NCBI GenBank assembly: GCA_947498325.1
Contig: CANMKE010000029.1
Coordinates: forward strand, 1 to 63,037
Length of the DNA stretch: 63,037 nt
Direction: 5' to 3'
From: an uncultured Persicobacter sp.
GTDB taxonomy: Bacteria; Bacteroidota; Bacteroidia; Cytophagales; Cyclobacteriaceae
A program made the translations under genes and the position numbers. Each line of letters begins with the position of its first letter. Position 1 is the stretch's first letter. The notes below the pieces were generated by a model. That model made no database searches, was not told the origin of the DNA, and was given only the letters and a program-made list of their open reading frames with translations. Shown piece by piece: positions 32,272-41,700 of the stretch.

Positions 32272-34707
32272 ATGATTGTTTGTATTGCCGAAAAACCCTC
32301 CGTAGGACGAGAAATTGCCGAGGTCCTTGGTGCCAAAGAAAGACACGATGGCTACTACCAAGGCAATGGCTATCAGATTACATGGACATTTGGGCACTTC
32401 TGCACCCTGAAAGAACCGCACGATTACGCGCCGCATCTCAAAAGCTGGGGGCTCAGCACCTTACCGATCCTCCCCAAGAGCTTCGGCATAAAAGTGATGG
32501 GCGATGCAGGTGTAAAAAAGCAGTTCAAGACCATTGAAAAACTCATTCAGGGTGCGGCGGAAGTGGTAAACTGTGGTGATGCAGGACAGGAAGGGGAACT
32601 GATTCAGCGCTGGGTATTGCTCAAGGCAAAATGTAAGGTGCCCGTCAAACGATTATGGATTTCCTCCCTGACCAAAGAGGCCATTGTCGATGGTTTCAAA
32701 AACCTTAAAGACGGCAAGGACTTCGATCGCCTTTATGCTGCTGGAAGCGCTCGCGCTATCGGCGACTGGCTACTCGGCATTAATGCCACAAGACTTTATA
32801 CCCTCAAATACAGCGGGGGCAAAGGCGTGCTTTCCATCGGAAGGGTGCAAACCCCTACCCTTGCCCTGATTGTTGAGCGGTACCTGGAAATTGAAAACTT
32901 CAAACCGTCGCCGTACTGGGAGCTTAAAACCCGATATCGTGAGGTGAATTTTTCGGCGGCCAAAGGGCGATTTCTGCAAAAAGAAAAAGCACAGGTGGCC
33001 ATGGAAGCCATTAAGCAGGAGGCTTTCACCATCAAGAATTACAGCAAGAAAGAAGGTAAGGAAACGCCTCCACGCCTTTTTGACCTGACCGCATTGCAGG
33101 TGGAATGCAACAAGAAATTTGGCTTCTCGGCGGATCAGACCCTGAAACTTATTCAGCAACTTTACGAGCGAAAACTGGTCACCTACCCACGTGTAGATAC
33201 CACCTACCTGCCCAATGACATGTACCCAAAAATTGCGGGTATCCTCGGCTCCATGAAGGCTTATGAGGCACTCACTGCCCCACTGCGAGGAAAGCCGATC
33301 CGTAAATCGAAAAAGGTTTTTGATGACAAAAAAGTGACCGATCACCATGCCATTATTCCAACCCACGTAACGGCATCGGGCATGAATCAGCAAGAAACGA
33401 TGGTATATCAGACCATCGCCTTACGTTTTATTGCGGCCTTTTACCCTGATTGTATCGTATCGAAAACGGCTGTTTTAGGCGAGGCAGCCAAGGTGGAATT
33501 CAAGGCCAACGGTAAGCAGATCATTAAGATGGGCTGGCGCGATGTATATGCTCTGAGTAACCAGAAGGTGGAGGAAGAGCAGAAAAAAGGGGAAGAAGAA
33601 AACCAGATGATGCCTGCTTTTGAAGTCGGGGAAAGTGGCCCACACCAGCCTACACTTCAGGAGAAGGAAACCAAACCACCCAAGCAGTATTCCGAAGCCA
33701 CCTTGCTCCGTGCCATGGAAACCGCGGGTAAGCTGATTAAAGAAGAGGAGGTTAGCGAGGAGGAAGATATTGAGGCTGAAGATCTGAGAAATGCCCTGAA
33801 GGAAAATGGTATTGGCAGACCCTCCACAAGGGCGGCAATTATCGAAACCCTTTTCCGCAGAAAATACATTCAGAAACAAAAGAAAAACCTGGTTCCCACA
33901 CAAACGGGCATTCAGCTGATTCAAACGATCAAAAACGACCTGCTGAAATCCGTCGAGCTCACGGGGCAGTGGGAGTACAAACTTCGGCAGATTGAAAAAG
34001 GCACTTTTAACCCTGCTGATTTTCGCGAGGAAATGCAACAAATGCTGATTCAGCTGGTGCATGAAGTAAAAAATGATTACAGCGGACACATTAGTATTCA
34101 GGATGCCAAAAGCCAGAAAACGAAGCCTGCGGCCACCACAAAATCCGCCGAAAAAACCATCGAAGGCATGACCTGCCCGAAATGTACCAAAGGCAAACTA
34201 TTGAAAGGAAAAACAGCCTTTGGCTGCGAAAATGTTCGTCATCAACAATGCAACCTTATTTTGCCATTTGAATTTATGGGCAAAAAAATTACCGATGCCC
34301 AATGGTACAGGCTGCTCGAAAAAAATGACAGTGGCATGATCAAAGGTTTTCAGAAAGACGGTCAAAAAGTCAGTGGAAAGCTGTCCTTCACGCCTGACTT
34401 CAAATTGCAATTGGAGGAAAAAGCTGAAGACACCCTCAAATGCCCGATCTGTAACGCCAATACGATCAAAGGAAAAACGGCTTACGGCTGCGAACAATAT
34501 AAAACCTGCGGATTTAAAATCCCTTTTGAAAACTATGGCAAAAAACTGACTTCCGCCCAATTTAAAGCGATCGTCAGCAAAGGAAAAACCAACCTGATCA
34601 AGGGGTTCAAGACAGGAAACGGAACCCTATTCAATGCATACCTCAGCTTTGATGAAAAAGGGCAAATTAAATTTTTACCAGAAAAGACCGCAGGAAAACC
34701 CAAGTAA
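32272..34707 (+). CDS. topB: DNA topoisomerase III
   Basis: This 811-residue type IA topoisomerase cuts and passes single strands to unlink DNA. The N-terminal Toprim domain opens MIVCIAEKPSVGREIAEVLGAKE and has GDAGQEGEL. The catalytic tyrosine is in KLVTYPRVDTTYL at about residue 306, and the gate domain continues with DHHAIIPTH and GIGRPSTRAAIIETLFRR. The C-terminus adds two zinc-ribbon-like repeats with paired Cys (MTCPKCTKGKLLKGK...FGCEN and LKCPICNANTIKGK...YGCEQYKTCGF), each followed by a GKK[IL]T repeat. Its position after comB looks incidental. All catalytic features are present. Confidence 0.95.
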   Translation: MIVCIAEKPSVGREIAEVLGAKERHDGYYQGNGYQITWTFGHFCTLKEPHDYAPHLKSWGLSTLPILPKSFGIKVMGDAGVKKQFKTIEKLIQGAAEVVNCGDAGQEGELIQRWVLLKAKCKVPVKRLWISSLTKEAIVDGFKNLKDGKDFDRLYAAGSARAIGDWLLGINATRLYTLKYSGGKGVLSIGRVQTPTLALIVERYLEIENFKPSPYWELKTRYREVNFSAAKGRFLQKEKAQVAMEAIKQEAFTIKNYSKKEGKETPPRLFDLTALQVECNKKFGFSADQTLKLIQQLYERKLVTYPRVDTTYLPNDMYPKIAGILGSMKAYEALTAPLRGKPIRKSKKVFDDKKVTDHHAIIPTHVTASGMNQQETMVYQTIALRFIAAFYPDCIVSKTAVLGEAAKVEFKANGKQIIKMGWRDVYALSNQKVEEEQKKGEEENQMMPAFEVGESGPHQPTLQEKETKPPKQYSEATLLRAMETAGKLIKEEEVSEEEDIEAEDLRNALKENGIGRPSTRAAIIETLFRRKYIQKQKKNLVPTQTGIQLIQTIKNDLLKSVELTGQWEYKLRQIEKGTFNPADFREEMQQMLIQLVHEVKNDYSGHISIQDAKSQKTKPAATTKSAEKTIEGMTCPKCTKGKLLKGKTAFGCENVRHQQCNLILPFEFMGKKITDAQWYRLLEKNDSGMIKGFQKDGQKVSGKLSFTPDFKLQLEEKAEDTLKCPICNANTIKGKTAYGCEQYKTCGFKIPFENYGKKLTSAQFKAIVSKGKTNLIKGFKTGNGTLFNAYLSFDEKGQIKFLPEKTAGKPK

Positions 34708-34780
34708 TATCCTTTGAATTAATGAGTTGATTATAAACACTTTTGACCTTACCTTAGATCAAACTTACCTACATCAACTC

Positions 34781-35878
34781 ATGCGAAAATGTTTACTCGT
34801 GATCCTCTCCCTGATGATCTATATGGAAACTACTGCCCAAAAAAAGGCTGTTTCCGACAGTACCACCTACAAAAAGCACAGCATGCTGGCTTTACCCGTG
34901 GTGTACTATTCCCCTGAAACAAAGTTCGCTTTCGGGGCACTTGCCTACAACCTGTTCAAGCCTCACCCGCTGGATTCCCTTGCGCAAACTTCTTACGTCC
35001 GCACGGCTTTCATCTACACCTTGAACAATCAGTATTTGCTGGAGGTGGACAATCAGATTTTCTTTCGCGACGATCGCCGACGAATGAAGAATTACTTCCT
35101 GCTGAGAAGTTATCCCGACTCTTTTTATGGGATTGGGCAGGATATTGTTCCAGAGGAGGACAGGGATTTGATCAAGTTCTTTGACCTGACCTTTCGGTCT
35201 TCTTACCTCTTTCAATTGTTCGATAATATGTACCTCGGGGCGAGGTATCAGTATTATGATGCCATGGATATTGAGAAGCCTGAGGAAAACCTGCTCGACA
35301 CCAACGATCACCTTGGCAAGGATGGTTACCGAACTTCGGGCCTGGGTATTGCCTTTCAGTGGGACACCCGAAACAACATTCTCAATGCTTCTTCGGGGTA
35401 TTTTATTGAACTGGAATCCGAGCATAACTTTAAAGCCATCGGCAGTACTTATCGCTATGACTGGATGCGCCTGGACATGAGATATTACAAAAGGGTCAAT
35501 AAATCGGGGGTGGTAGCGACACAGTTTCGTGGAGATTTCACCTCGGGGGATGTGCCCTTTGAGAGTCTGGCGAAGTTAGGGGACTCTCGTATTATGCGAG
35601 GGTATTTCAAAGGAAAGTACCGTGATAAAGTAGTAATGGCCACGCAAGTAGAATACCGCCAGCATGTATGGAGGCGCTTTGGACTCGTGGGCTTTGTGGG
35701 CGCAGGAAATATTGCCCCTGCTCTTGATCAATTTTCCACCGATCAGCTCAAATACAATTACGGCGGCGGAGTTCGCTTTATGGTCAAGAAAAAAGAGGAG
35801 CTTAATATCAGGATTGATTATGGTATTGGCAACGATGACAACTCGGGCTTCTATGTGGAAATATCAGAAGCATTTTAA
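34781..35878 (+). CDS. BamA/TamA-like outer membrane barrel protein
   Basis: This protein of about 365 residues has the signal peptide MRKCLLVILSLMIYMETTAQ, which decides the start at 34781 over an ATG 18 codons upstream. The rest is made of alternating strands of an outer membrane beta-barrel, with the Omp85-like segment GLGIAFQWDTRNNILNASSGYFIELE and LGDSRIMRGYFKGKYRDKVVMATQVEYR, which corresponds to the RGY region of the family. The last residues, GFYVEISEAF, end in Phe, as barrel proteins do. It lacks POTRA repeats, so it is a barrel-only family member. The substrate is unknown. Confidence 0.85.
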   Translation: MRKCLLVILSLMIYMETTAQKKAVSDSTTYKKHSMLALPVVYYSPETKFAFGALAYNLFKPHPLDSLAQTSYVRTAFIYTLNNQYLLEVDNQIFFRDDRRRMKNYFLLRSYPDSFYGIGQDIVPEEDRDLIKFFDLTFRSSYLFQLFDNMYLGARYQYYDAMDIEKPEENLLDTNDHLGKDGYRTSGLGIAFQWDTRNNILNASSGYFIELESEHNFKAIGSTYRYDWMRLDMRYYKRVNKSGVVATQFRGDFTSGDVPFESLAKLGDSRIMRGYFKGKYRDKVVMATQVEYRQHVWRRFGLVGFVGAGNIAPALDQFSTDQLKYNYGGGVRFMVKKKEELNIRIDYGIGNDDNSGFYVEISEAF

Positions 35879-35909
35879 AGAAAAAGGGAGCCCCTACTAC
35901 ATGGCTCCC
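35879..35909. terminator. Hairpin terminator at the convergent junction
   Basis: GGGAGCC pairs with GGCTCCC around a ten-base loop. The T-run lies on the minus-strand side, so it ends leftward transcription best, but it also follows the rightward barrel gene directly. Confidence 0.6.
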
Positions 35910-36274
35910 CTCAATAAAACGATTATCGATCATATCACATCTTTTCGTTTCGCAATTTTGCCTGGTGATGACCACCAACCAACATCTCCCCTTCTCCTAC
36001 CAAAGACAGTGGTGATCAGCGGCATACCCTGTAAAGGTAGAATTTAAAATGACTTTTTGCTGCGGCAGTGTTCACTTCCGTAAACAATCCGATAAAAAGC
36101 GAAAAGATATTCCACGATTGGGTGCCCCACCACCTGCTACAGAAGCGCCATGGCAAGACAGGCACCCCAATTCACACCACATTTTCACATCTCATTTTTC
36201 AGGGTACCGTCAAACAGAAAAAGCAGTGCGCCTCATCGGGTGTTCATTTATAGCTTCATTAAACTATGGGCCAT
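35910..36274. other. Intergenic stretch, nothing recognised
   Basis: About 365 bases between convergent genes. Several short open frames exist, but none has a protein-like composition, a ribosome site or a recognisable domain. No repeat matching other parts of the window was found. It may be a decayed sequence. Confidence 0.4.
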
Positions 36275-36305
36275 AAAAAAGGTGGTCATGCCGAAGCACC
36301 ACCAC
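36275..36305 (-). terminator. Terminator of the thioesterase gene
   Basis: On the minus strand GGTGGT and ACCACC close a hairpin with a GC-rich loop containing CTTCGG, followed by six T. It lies about 28 bases past the thioesterase stop codon. Confidence 0.8.
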
Positions 36306-36332
36306 CCATATATATCACCTGTAAATTGCTCA

Positions 36333-36707
36333 TCAAATATCTTCCGTTGCTACCGTCACGCCATGCGGTGCAGCCTCTCCGTTTTCATCAATATTAACAA
36401 ACACCATTTTATCGATCGTAATAATCGGCTGGTGATCTTCCTTGCGTCGGGCCACCGCGCGTAAAGTTACCGAAGTTGTTCCAAAAGCAATCACCTGGCA
36501 ACCAATCTCAACGATATCGCCCTGTTGGGCTGAAGCGGTAAAATTAATTTCAGACATGTATTTGGTTACCAGGCGGGCTGACCCCAGCTGACAACGCGCA
36601 TAAATATAAGCTTCGACGTCAATCCAAGCCAACAACTGCCCACCAAAAAGGGTCAGGTGTGAGTTCAAATCACTTGGCTGTACGAGTTTTCTACTTCTAA
36701 ACTTCAT
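36333..36707 (-). CDS. Hotdog-fold acyl-CoA thioesterase (YciA-like)
   Basis: This protein of about 124 residues hydrolyses acyl-CoA thioesters. The ATG at 36707 (MKFRSRKLVQPSDLNSHLTL) fits the family N-terminus better than the frame's first start 19 codons upstream. DLNSHLTLFGGQLLAWIDVEAYIYA corresponds to the N-x-x-G-x-[IL]-[LF]-G-G-x-[LV]-x-x-x-[IM]-D segment holding the active-site Asp, and SARLVTKYMSEINFTASAQQGDIVEIGCQV follows the usual strands. Its length is that of a single hotdog domain, probably acting as a hexamer. The preferred acyl chain is unknown. It is transcribed alone. Confidence 0.9.
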   Translation of the reverse strand: MKFRSRKLVQPSDLNSHLTLFGGQLLAWIDVEAYIYARCQLGSARLVTKYMSEINFTASAQQGDIVEIGCQVIAFGTTSVTLRAVARRKEDHQPIITIDKMVFVNIDENGEAAPHGVTVATEDI

Positions 36708-37012
36708 AGAGATTTCTATTGATTGTTGATATTTAGATTGAATTATTCTGTCTTGGTGCAGCAAGCCCCCATGACTGCGTGGGTATTTTATAGTCTACAA
36801 ATCAATGTAACGAAAAGACCTTTTCCATATTTTGAACACATCACCCCAGCAGGAACGCCGCCCCCTATTGCCATAGCATCAACAGCTTGTTGCGCACGTA
36901 AAATATGAGGTGATTCAGCGCTGAAAAACGTTGTAGCAGGAATTTACTTCAACGGTCATTTCACAAGATACATTAATCTGCGGACAAAATAATAAGCGTC
37001 ATTTTCGAGGCA

Positions 37013-37624
37013 CTACCGCCGCATTCGGGGTAACGATATATGGTATTTGATGGAGAGTAAGCGGATCACAATCACGGTGCTCATGGTCACGAAACTATTC
37101 ACCACCAAGCCAACACCCATCATATTTAAAAACACATACGTCCCGCCACCAAGCAGGCAGGCGGTGGCATAAACCTCTTTTTGCAGGATCAGCGGAATAT
37201 CATTGCAAAGGACATCACGCGTGGCGCCCCCAACTACTGAAGTAACCATCCCCATGATCACCGCATAAGGTGCACTGATCCCCAATGAAAGGCTTTTCTC
37301 TACACCGATCAGGGTAAAAACACCGATACCGATAGTATCAAACAAAAAAAGGGTCTGTTTCAGTCGCCGTACATGTTTCGCAAAAGCAAAGACGATCCCC
37401 ACAGCCAAAATCACCACCAACAGGTAGTTCAGGTCATGAAACCAACTCACTGGCTGTTGCCCCAAAAGCATATCGCGCACTGTTCCGCCTCCCAGCGCAG
37501 TAATAAAACCGATCATCATGGCCCCGAAAACATCCATCCGCTTATCGGCGGCAGTCTGAATGCCCGAAATGGCAAAAGCCAGGGTCCCGATCAGGTCAAG
37601 TACATAAATCAGCTCGTCCCGCAT
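37013..37624 (-). CDS. TRIC-like cation channel family protein (UPF0126)
   Basis: This 203-residue integral membrane protein has seven predicted helices in two homologous halves. Each half carries a glycine-rich signature, GFITALGGGTVRDMLLGQQP and GMVTSVVGGATRDVLCNDIP, where the GG kinks and the R-D pair are diagnostic. Bacterial and archaeal members are homotrimeric cation channels (TRIC relatives). Their physiological role is unclear; links to glycine handling have been suggested for some. It is 3 bases downstream of ruvX on the same strand, so the two are co-transcribed. Confidence 0.92.
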   Translation of the reverse strand: MRDELIYVLDLIGTLAFAISGIQTAADKRMDVFGAMMIGFITALGGGTVRDMLLGQQPVSWFHDLNYLLVVILAVGIVFAFAKHVRRLKQTLFLFDTIGIGVFTLIGVEKSLSLGISAPYAVIMGMVTSVVGGATRDVLCNDIPLILQKEVYATACLLGGGTYVFLNMMGVGLVVNSFVTMSTVIVIRLLSIKYHISLPRMRR

Positions 37625-37627
37625 CGA

Positions 37628-38044
37628 CTAAAACCCCTTTGTTCGCTCCATATAAGACTGAAGAATCACGGCAGCGCTAACCTTATCAATATTGCCTTTT
37701 TTGGCGCGGTCTTTCTTTTTCGATCCCGCACTGATCATCGCTTGCATCGCAATCTTGGAGGTGAACCTTTCGTCCTCCAGATGAATGGGCAGGCTGATCA
37801 TTTTCTTTAACCGATTGACAAACGCCTGAACATTTTGTGTATTGTTGGTATCGCTGCTATCGAGCTTGGTAGGCCAGCCGACCACCACACAGTCAAGCTC
37901 TTCCGTTTTGGCATAGTTTACAATGAAGTCTACGATATCCTTGGAATGCACCGTATCCAGCGGACTCGCAATAATTTGCATAGGATCCGTTACGGCAATA
38001 CCGACACGTTTTGTCCCATAATCTATGGCCATGATTCTACCCAT
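37628..38044 (-). CDS. ruvX: YqgF/RuvX Holliday-junction-resolvase-like protein
   Basis: This protein of about 138 residues has the RNase H-like fold. MGRIMAIDYGTKRVGIAVTDP gives the first catalytic Asp, DCVVVGWPTKLD the second strand and LEDERFTSKIAMQAM the Glu region, and the last Asp lies in IDKVSAAVILQSYM. The family processes pre-16S rRNA 5' ends and was also named a Holliday junction resolvase. The ATG at 38044 is preferred to a start 32 codons upstream, which would run through the promoter element TACCTTTG. It is followed three bases later by the TRIC-like gene. Confidence 0.92.
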   Translation of the reverse strand: MGRIMAIDYGTKRVGIAVTDPMQIIASPLDTVHSKDIVDFIVNYAKTEELDCVVVGWPTKLDSSDTNNTQNVQAFVNRLKKMISLPIHLEDERFTSKIAMQAMISAGSKKKDRAKKGNIDKVSAAVILQSYMERTKGF

Positions 38045-38071
38045 ATTTTCTTTCTTTAAATGTTTTCCGCA

Positions 38072-38079
38072 CAAAGGTA
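38072..38079 (-). promoter_or_regulatory. Bacteroidota -7 element for ruvX
   Basis: On the minus strand TACCTTTG matches TAnnTTTG exactly, 28 bases upstream of the ruvX ATG. A TTG lies 16 bases further upstream, slightly closer than the usual spacing. Confidence 0.5.
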
Positions 38080-38126
38080 AGCAAAAGATATTCCACAACA
38101 CATCACAATCAAAAGCTAAAATGGTG

Positions 38127-38134
38127 TATTTTTG
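38127..38134 (+). promoter_or_regulatory. Bacteroidota -7 element for fhs
   Basis: TATTTTTG matches TAnnTTTG 41 bases before the fhs ATG. No clear TTTG was seen at the -33 position, so this is a partial promoter match. Confidence 0.4.
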
Positions 38135-38174
38135 CGCCACAAACGGATATACAGCAGAATACTGAGCTTATTTT

Positions 38175-39839
38175 ATGAAAACGGACATTCAAATTGCACG
38201 TGAGGCGCACCTTGCACCTATTCAAGAAATTGCCGAAAAAGTCAACATCCCTACCGAGGATCTTTACCCTTTCGGGAAGCATATTGCCAAAGTACCACAC
38301 ACTTTGGTGGATAATGAAAAAGTGCAGAAGTCAAACTTAATTTTGGTGACCGCCATTACGCCTACCAAATCAGGAAACGGCAAAACCCTGACGAGCATCG
38401 GCCTGACACTGGGTCTCAACAAGCTGGGCAAAAAAGCCATTGTTGCTTTGCGTGAACCTTCCCTTGGTCCTTGTTTTGGGATGAAAGGTGGCGCCGCAGG
38501 TGGAGGCTACGCACAGGTGGTACCGATGGAAAAGATCAACCTTCATTTTACGGGAGATTTCCACGCCATTACCTCCGCTCACAATATGATTTCAGCTTTG
38601 CTGGACAACTACCAGCATCAGAATAAATTCACTGGAAAACTTCTTAAAGAGGTGGTTTGGAAACGTGTTCTTGACGTAAACGACCGCAACCTTCGCCAAA
38701 TGGTCTCGGGTGTTGGTGGCAATGCCAACGGTATTACCAGTGAAACAGGCTTTGATATCACGCCTGCTTCTGAAATTATGGCCATTATGTGTTTGGCCAA
38801 TGACCTTACCGACCTGCGCCTGCGCATTGAAAACATTCTGCTCGGATACACCGCTGACAATAAAGCTTTCACGGTAAAAGACCTTGGCGTTGCTGGAGCG
38901 ATCGTCGCTTTGCTTAAAGATGCCATTGATCCTAACCTGGTACAAACGACCGAAAACACCCCTGCTTTCGTTCATGGAGGACCTTTTGCCAATATCGCTC
39001 ACGGCTGCAACTCTGTTTTGGCAACTAAGCTGGCCATGACTTTCGGTGAATATGCTGTTACTGAAGCGGGTTTTGGTGCTGATTTAGGTGCTGAAAAATT
39101 CTTCAACATCAAATGTAAGCATGCCGGCATAGCCCCTAAAGCAACTGTGATTGTTGCCACTTGCCCTGCTTTAAAAATGCACGGCGGCATTGCTGAAGAT
39201 GCCCTGAAAGAAGAAAACCTCTCGGGCGTTGAGGCTGGCCTGAAAAACCTGGCCAAGCATGTCGAGAATATGCAAAATTTCGGGCAGCCAGTAGTCATTG
39301 CCATGAACCGATTCCCTTGGGATACGGAGGCAGAATTGGCCATTGTGGAGCAGTGGGCAAAAGCTCAGGGCGTACGCTTTGCACTCATGACCGCCTTTAA
39401 TGATGGCGGCGAAGGAGGCCTTGAATTGGCGAAAGAAGTTGTTGCGGCTGTTGAAGAAAATCAGGCGACCTTGAAATTCAGCTATGGTGAAAACGATGCT
39501 GTGGTCACTAAATTGGAAAATATTGTCAAGAATATTTACGGTGGAACGGGTGTTGTTCTTGAGGGACGCGCACCACTGATGCTTCGCCGCATAAAAAGAC
39601 TGGGCTTGGAACACTTGCCCGTTTGTATGGCCAAAACACAATATTCTTTCAGCGACAACGCGAAAGCTTATGGTGTCGCAAAAGATTTTAAAATCACCAT
39701 TGACGACCTGATCATTAATACTGGTGCTGGATTTATTGTTGCCAAAGCAGGTGCGATCATGCGTATGCCTGGTCTTCCAAAAATTCCTGCAGCCAATAAT
39801 ATCGATGTCATTGACGGTCAAATCGAAGGCCTTTCATAA
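38175..39839 (+). CDS. fhs: Formate-tetrahydrofolate ligase
   Basis: This enzyme makes 10-formyl-tetrahydrofolate from formate, THF and ATP, feeding purine and one-carbon metabolism. The 554-residue length is normal. The P-loop reads [10 protein letters not shown] (62-71), with Lys-Ser and Asn where Pro-Ala and Glu are commoner. [40 protein letters not shown] is partly visible in its family pattern, as are [17 protein letters not shown]-type and [13 protein letters not shown] segments (here [17 protein letters not shown]). The gene stands alone with its own promoter-like element and terminator. Confidence 0.95.
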   Translation: MKTDIQIAREAHLAPIQEIAEKVNIPTEDLYPFGKHIAKVPHTLVDNEKVQKSNLILVTAITPTKSGNGKTLTSIGLTLGLNKLGKKAIVALREPSLGPCFGMKGGAAGGGYAQVVPMEKINLHFTGDFHAITSAHNMISALLDNYQHQNKFTGKLLKEVVWKRVLDVNDRNLRQMVSGVGGNANGITSETGFDITPASEIMAIMCLANDLTDLRLRIENILLGYTADNKAFTVKDLGVAGAIVALLKDAIDPNLVQTTENTPAFVHGGPFANIAHGCNSVLATKLAMTFGEYAVTEAGFGADLGAEKFFNIKCKHAGIAPKATVIVATCPALKMHGGIAEDALKEENLSGVEAGLKNLAKHVENMQNFGQPVVIAMNRFPWDTEAELAIVEQWAKAQGVRFALMTAFNDGGEGGLELAKEVVAAVEENQATLKFSYGENDAVVTKLENIVKNIYGGTGVVLEGRAPLMLRRIKRLGLEHLPVCMAKTQYSFSDNAKAYGVAKDFKITIDDLIINTGAGFIVAKAGAIMRMPGLPKIPAANNIDVIDGQIEGLS

Positions 39840-39867
39840 GCCTTGCGCCTTCACCGCATAAAAAAAT

Positions 39868-39903
39868 AAAAGCGCAGTCCTTTAAAGTGATTGCGCTTTT
39901 TTT
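39868..39903. terminator. Terminator after fhs
   Basis: AAAAGCGCA pairs with TGCGCTTTT across a 15-base loop, with T residues after. The A-run before the stem allows it to serve the convergent gene at 39909 as well. Confidence 0.82.
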
Positions 39904-39908
39904 GTTCC

Positions 39909-40223
39909 TTAAATTTCTTCCGCAGGAAAGATATCGCTGTCGAGGTGCTTTTCCTCATATCCCTCCTTCACTTCATCAAACAGGTTACCGTCATCATCAT
40001 AGTCAGGGTCGGCATCAATAATCTGTACTGCCTGCTTGCTGGTCATCCTGATCAGGTAAATTTTGTCTTCGGTTTCAAACCTCAGCGCACTCACCTGCTG
40101 ATGGTCTTTCCCTTTAAAGGTGATCAGATGGTTTCTGAAACCTGCAGGGTAGGCCAATTTCAGCTGTTCCTTAAGCTCTACACTTAATTTGTCATATTCT
40201 TTAGTAACTCTTAACTTCTCCAT
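39909..40223 (-). CDS. Conserved hypothetical protein, about 104 residues
   Basis: The ATG at 40223 gives MEKLRVTKEYDKLSVELKEQLKLAYP, a cleaner N-terminus than the frame's earlier start 29 codons upstream. A beta-rich centre follows (HLITFKGKDHQQVSALRFET, KIYLIRMTSKQA), and then an acidic tail with DADPDYDDDGNLFDEV. It has no signal peptide or membrane helix. The pattern looks like a small conserved cytosolic protein of Cytophagales, but no named family was recognised. It is a single gene convergent with fhs. Confidence 0.65.
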   Translation of the reverse strand: MEKLRVTKEYDKLSVELKEQLKLAYPAGFRNHLITFKGKDHQQVSALRFETEDKIYLIRMTSKQAVQIIDADPDYDDDGNLFDEVKEGYEEKHLDSDIFPAEEI

Positions 40224-40399
40224 AAGCCGACGGTTATTAAATAAAGAAACTGATTTGGATAGAAAATATTCCTTTCGATTGAATACCTCAAAATAAAATT
40301 TTTTCTTCAATAGGCAATAAATATAGCCACCTGATTATAGCCCAAAACCATCTTTTTTCGCCCAGTGGTTACGCCTTCCGAACACCCCATTTCGCGCAT

Positions 40400-40446
40400 A
40401 AAAAATGCCTGAAAATCACTTCAAAATTTGAAGGGATCTTCAGGCA
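40400..40446 (-). terminator. Terminator of the alanine dehydrogenase operon
   Basis: On the minus strand TGCCTGAA pairs with TTCAGGCA, with an inner TTCAAA/TTTGAA stem, followed by T residues. It lies 28 bases after the ald stop. Confidence 0.82.
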
Positions 40447-40473
40447 CATCGTATTTTCAATAGCGCTATTTTA

Positions 40474-41700
40474 TTATTCCAACGAAGGGGGTGCAAAGAG
40501 TTTCAGATCTTTAAATTCCATCTGAAATTTATTCCCAATGGCAGCATTGCAAAGACAGCCTTTATAATTATAAACCGCTTTCAGGAACCAGTCTTCTTTG
40601 AACATCATCGCTTCCACACCACCGTGATCTCCCGTTTTAAGCAAAATCGGGGTGAAAATATTACTCAGCGCCGTAGTTGCTGTTCGCCCCACACGGGAAG
40701 GAACATTGGGCACGCAATAGTGAATTACATCGTATTTCCTGAAAATCGGTGATTCGTGAGTCGTCGGGCGGGAAGTCTCGAAACAGCCTCCCTGGTCTAC
40801 CGTAATATCCACAATCACGGAATTGGGACGCATACTCGCCACCATTTCCTCCGACACATAATAGCGATTGCGGCCTTTCTCTGGTCGGATGGCCCCAATC
40901 ACTACATCGGCTTGCTTCAGTGCCGACCGCAGGGTTTCTGTTTCAATCGTGCTTGTGGCTACATTATGAGCCAAAGCCGCTTTCAGGCGTCGAAGCTTAT
41001 AAAGATGGTTATCGAAAATCTGTACATTGGCTCCCAGCGCAAAAGCAACGCGTGCGGCATATTCCGCCACCGTTCCAGCACCAAGAATAATGACATTGGA
41101 AGGGGCTACACCTGTAATACCACCAAGCAAAACACCGCGCCCTTTACGGACACTGCTCAAATACTCCGATGCAATAAACAGGGCATTCATGCCCGCAATC
41201 TCCGACATTGCACGTACCACAGGCATCCCACCAGATTTATCTTCCAAGAGCTCAAAGCCCAAAGTGGTCAGTCGCTTTTCTTTTACCTTATCGAGGAATT
41301 CCCGTGACATGGTCCCGAGGTGAATGGCAGAAATCAGCGAACTGTGCGGCTTCATTAACTCCAGCTCCTGAATAGTAGCGGGTTCAACCTTCAGTACAAT
41401 CGGGCACTCAAAAGCCTGTTCTGCGGAATAGACAATTTTCGCTCCGCGTTCAGAATACTCCTTATCATCGAAATTGGAAGAGAGCCCCGCCCCCGTTTCA
41501 ATCAAAACCTCGTGCCCGTTGTTCACAAGCACTCCCACAGAGTCGGGGGTCAGTGCCACACGGTTTTCCTGCATGGAGCGTTCCACTGGCATACCGATGG
41601 TCATGGCCTGGTGCTGGCGACCGATCTTGGCAGGCTTTTCTTGCGTCAGGAGGGATTCCTGCGCCAATTTCGAAAATCCAAAAGGAGTGTTTTTAGCCAT
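40474..41700 (-). CDS. ald: Alanine dehydrogenase
   Basis: This NAD-dependent enzyme interconverts alanine with pyruvate and ammonia. It is 408 residues because of a 33-residue N-terminal extension (MAKNTPFGFSKLAQESLLTQEK) before the usual start TIGMPVERSMQENRVALTPDSV. Further marks are the Lys in VLKVEPA, AIHLGT with the catalytic His, the Rossmann motif NVIILGAGTVAEYAARVAFALGA, and VDITVDQGGCFETSRPTTHESPIF near the active site. The extended form is common in Bacteroidota annotated as Ald. It could in part resemble transhydrogenase alpha subunits, but the VDQGGC/HYCVPNVPS segments favour Ald. Its start overlaps the end of tsaE by 8 bases. Confidence 0.9.
   Translation of the reverse strand: MAKNTPFGFSKLAQESLLTQEKPAKIGRQHQAMTIGMPVERSMQENRVALTPDSVGVLVNNGHEVLIETGAGLSSNFDDKEYSERGAKIVYSAEQAFECPIVLKVEPATIQELELMKPHSSLISAIHLGTMSREFLDKVKEKRLTTLGFELLEDKSGGMPVVRAMSEIAGMNALFIASEYLSSVRKGRGVLLGGITGVAPSNVIILGAGTVAEYAARVAFALGANVQIFDNHLYKLRRLKAALAHNVATSTIETETLRSALKQADVVIGAIRPEKGRNRYYVSEEMVASMRPNSVIVDITVDQGGCFETSRPTTHESPIFRKYDVIHYCVPNVPSRVGRTATTALSNIFTPILLKTGDHGGVEAMMFKEDWFLKAVYNYKGCLCNAAIGNKFQMEFKDLKLFAPPSLE

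Noticed and set aside
36049-36276. Overlapping short frames in the gap after the outer membrane barrel gene
   Set aside because: Three frames overlap with no domain, no start signal and odd composition; treated as non-coding.
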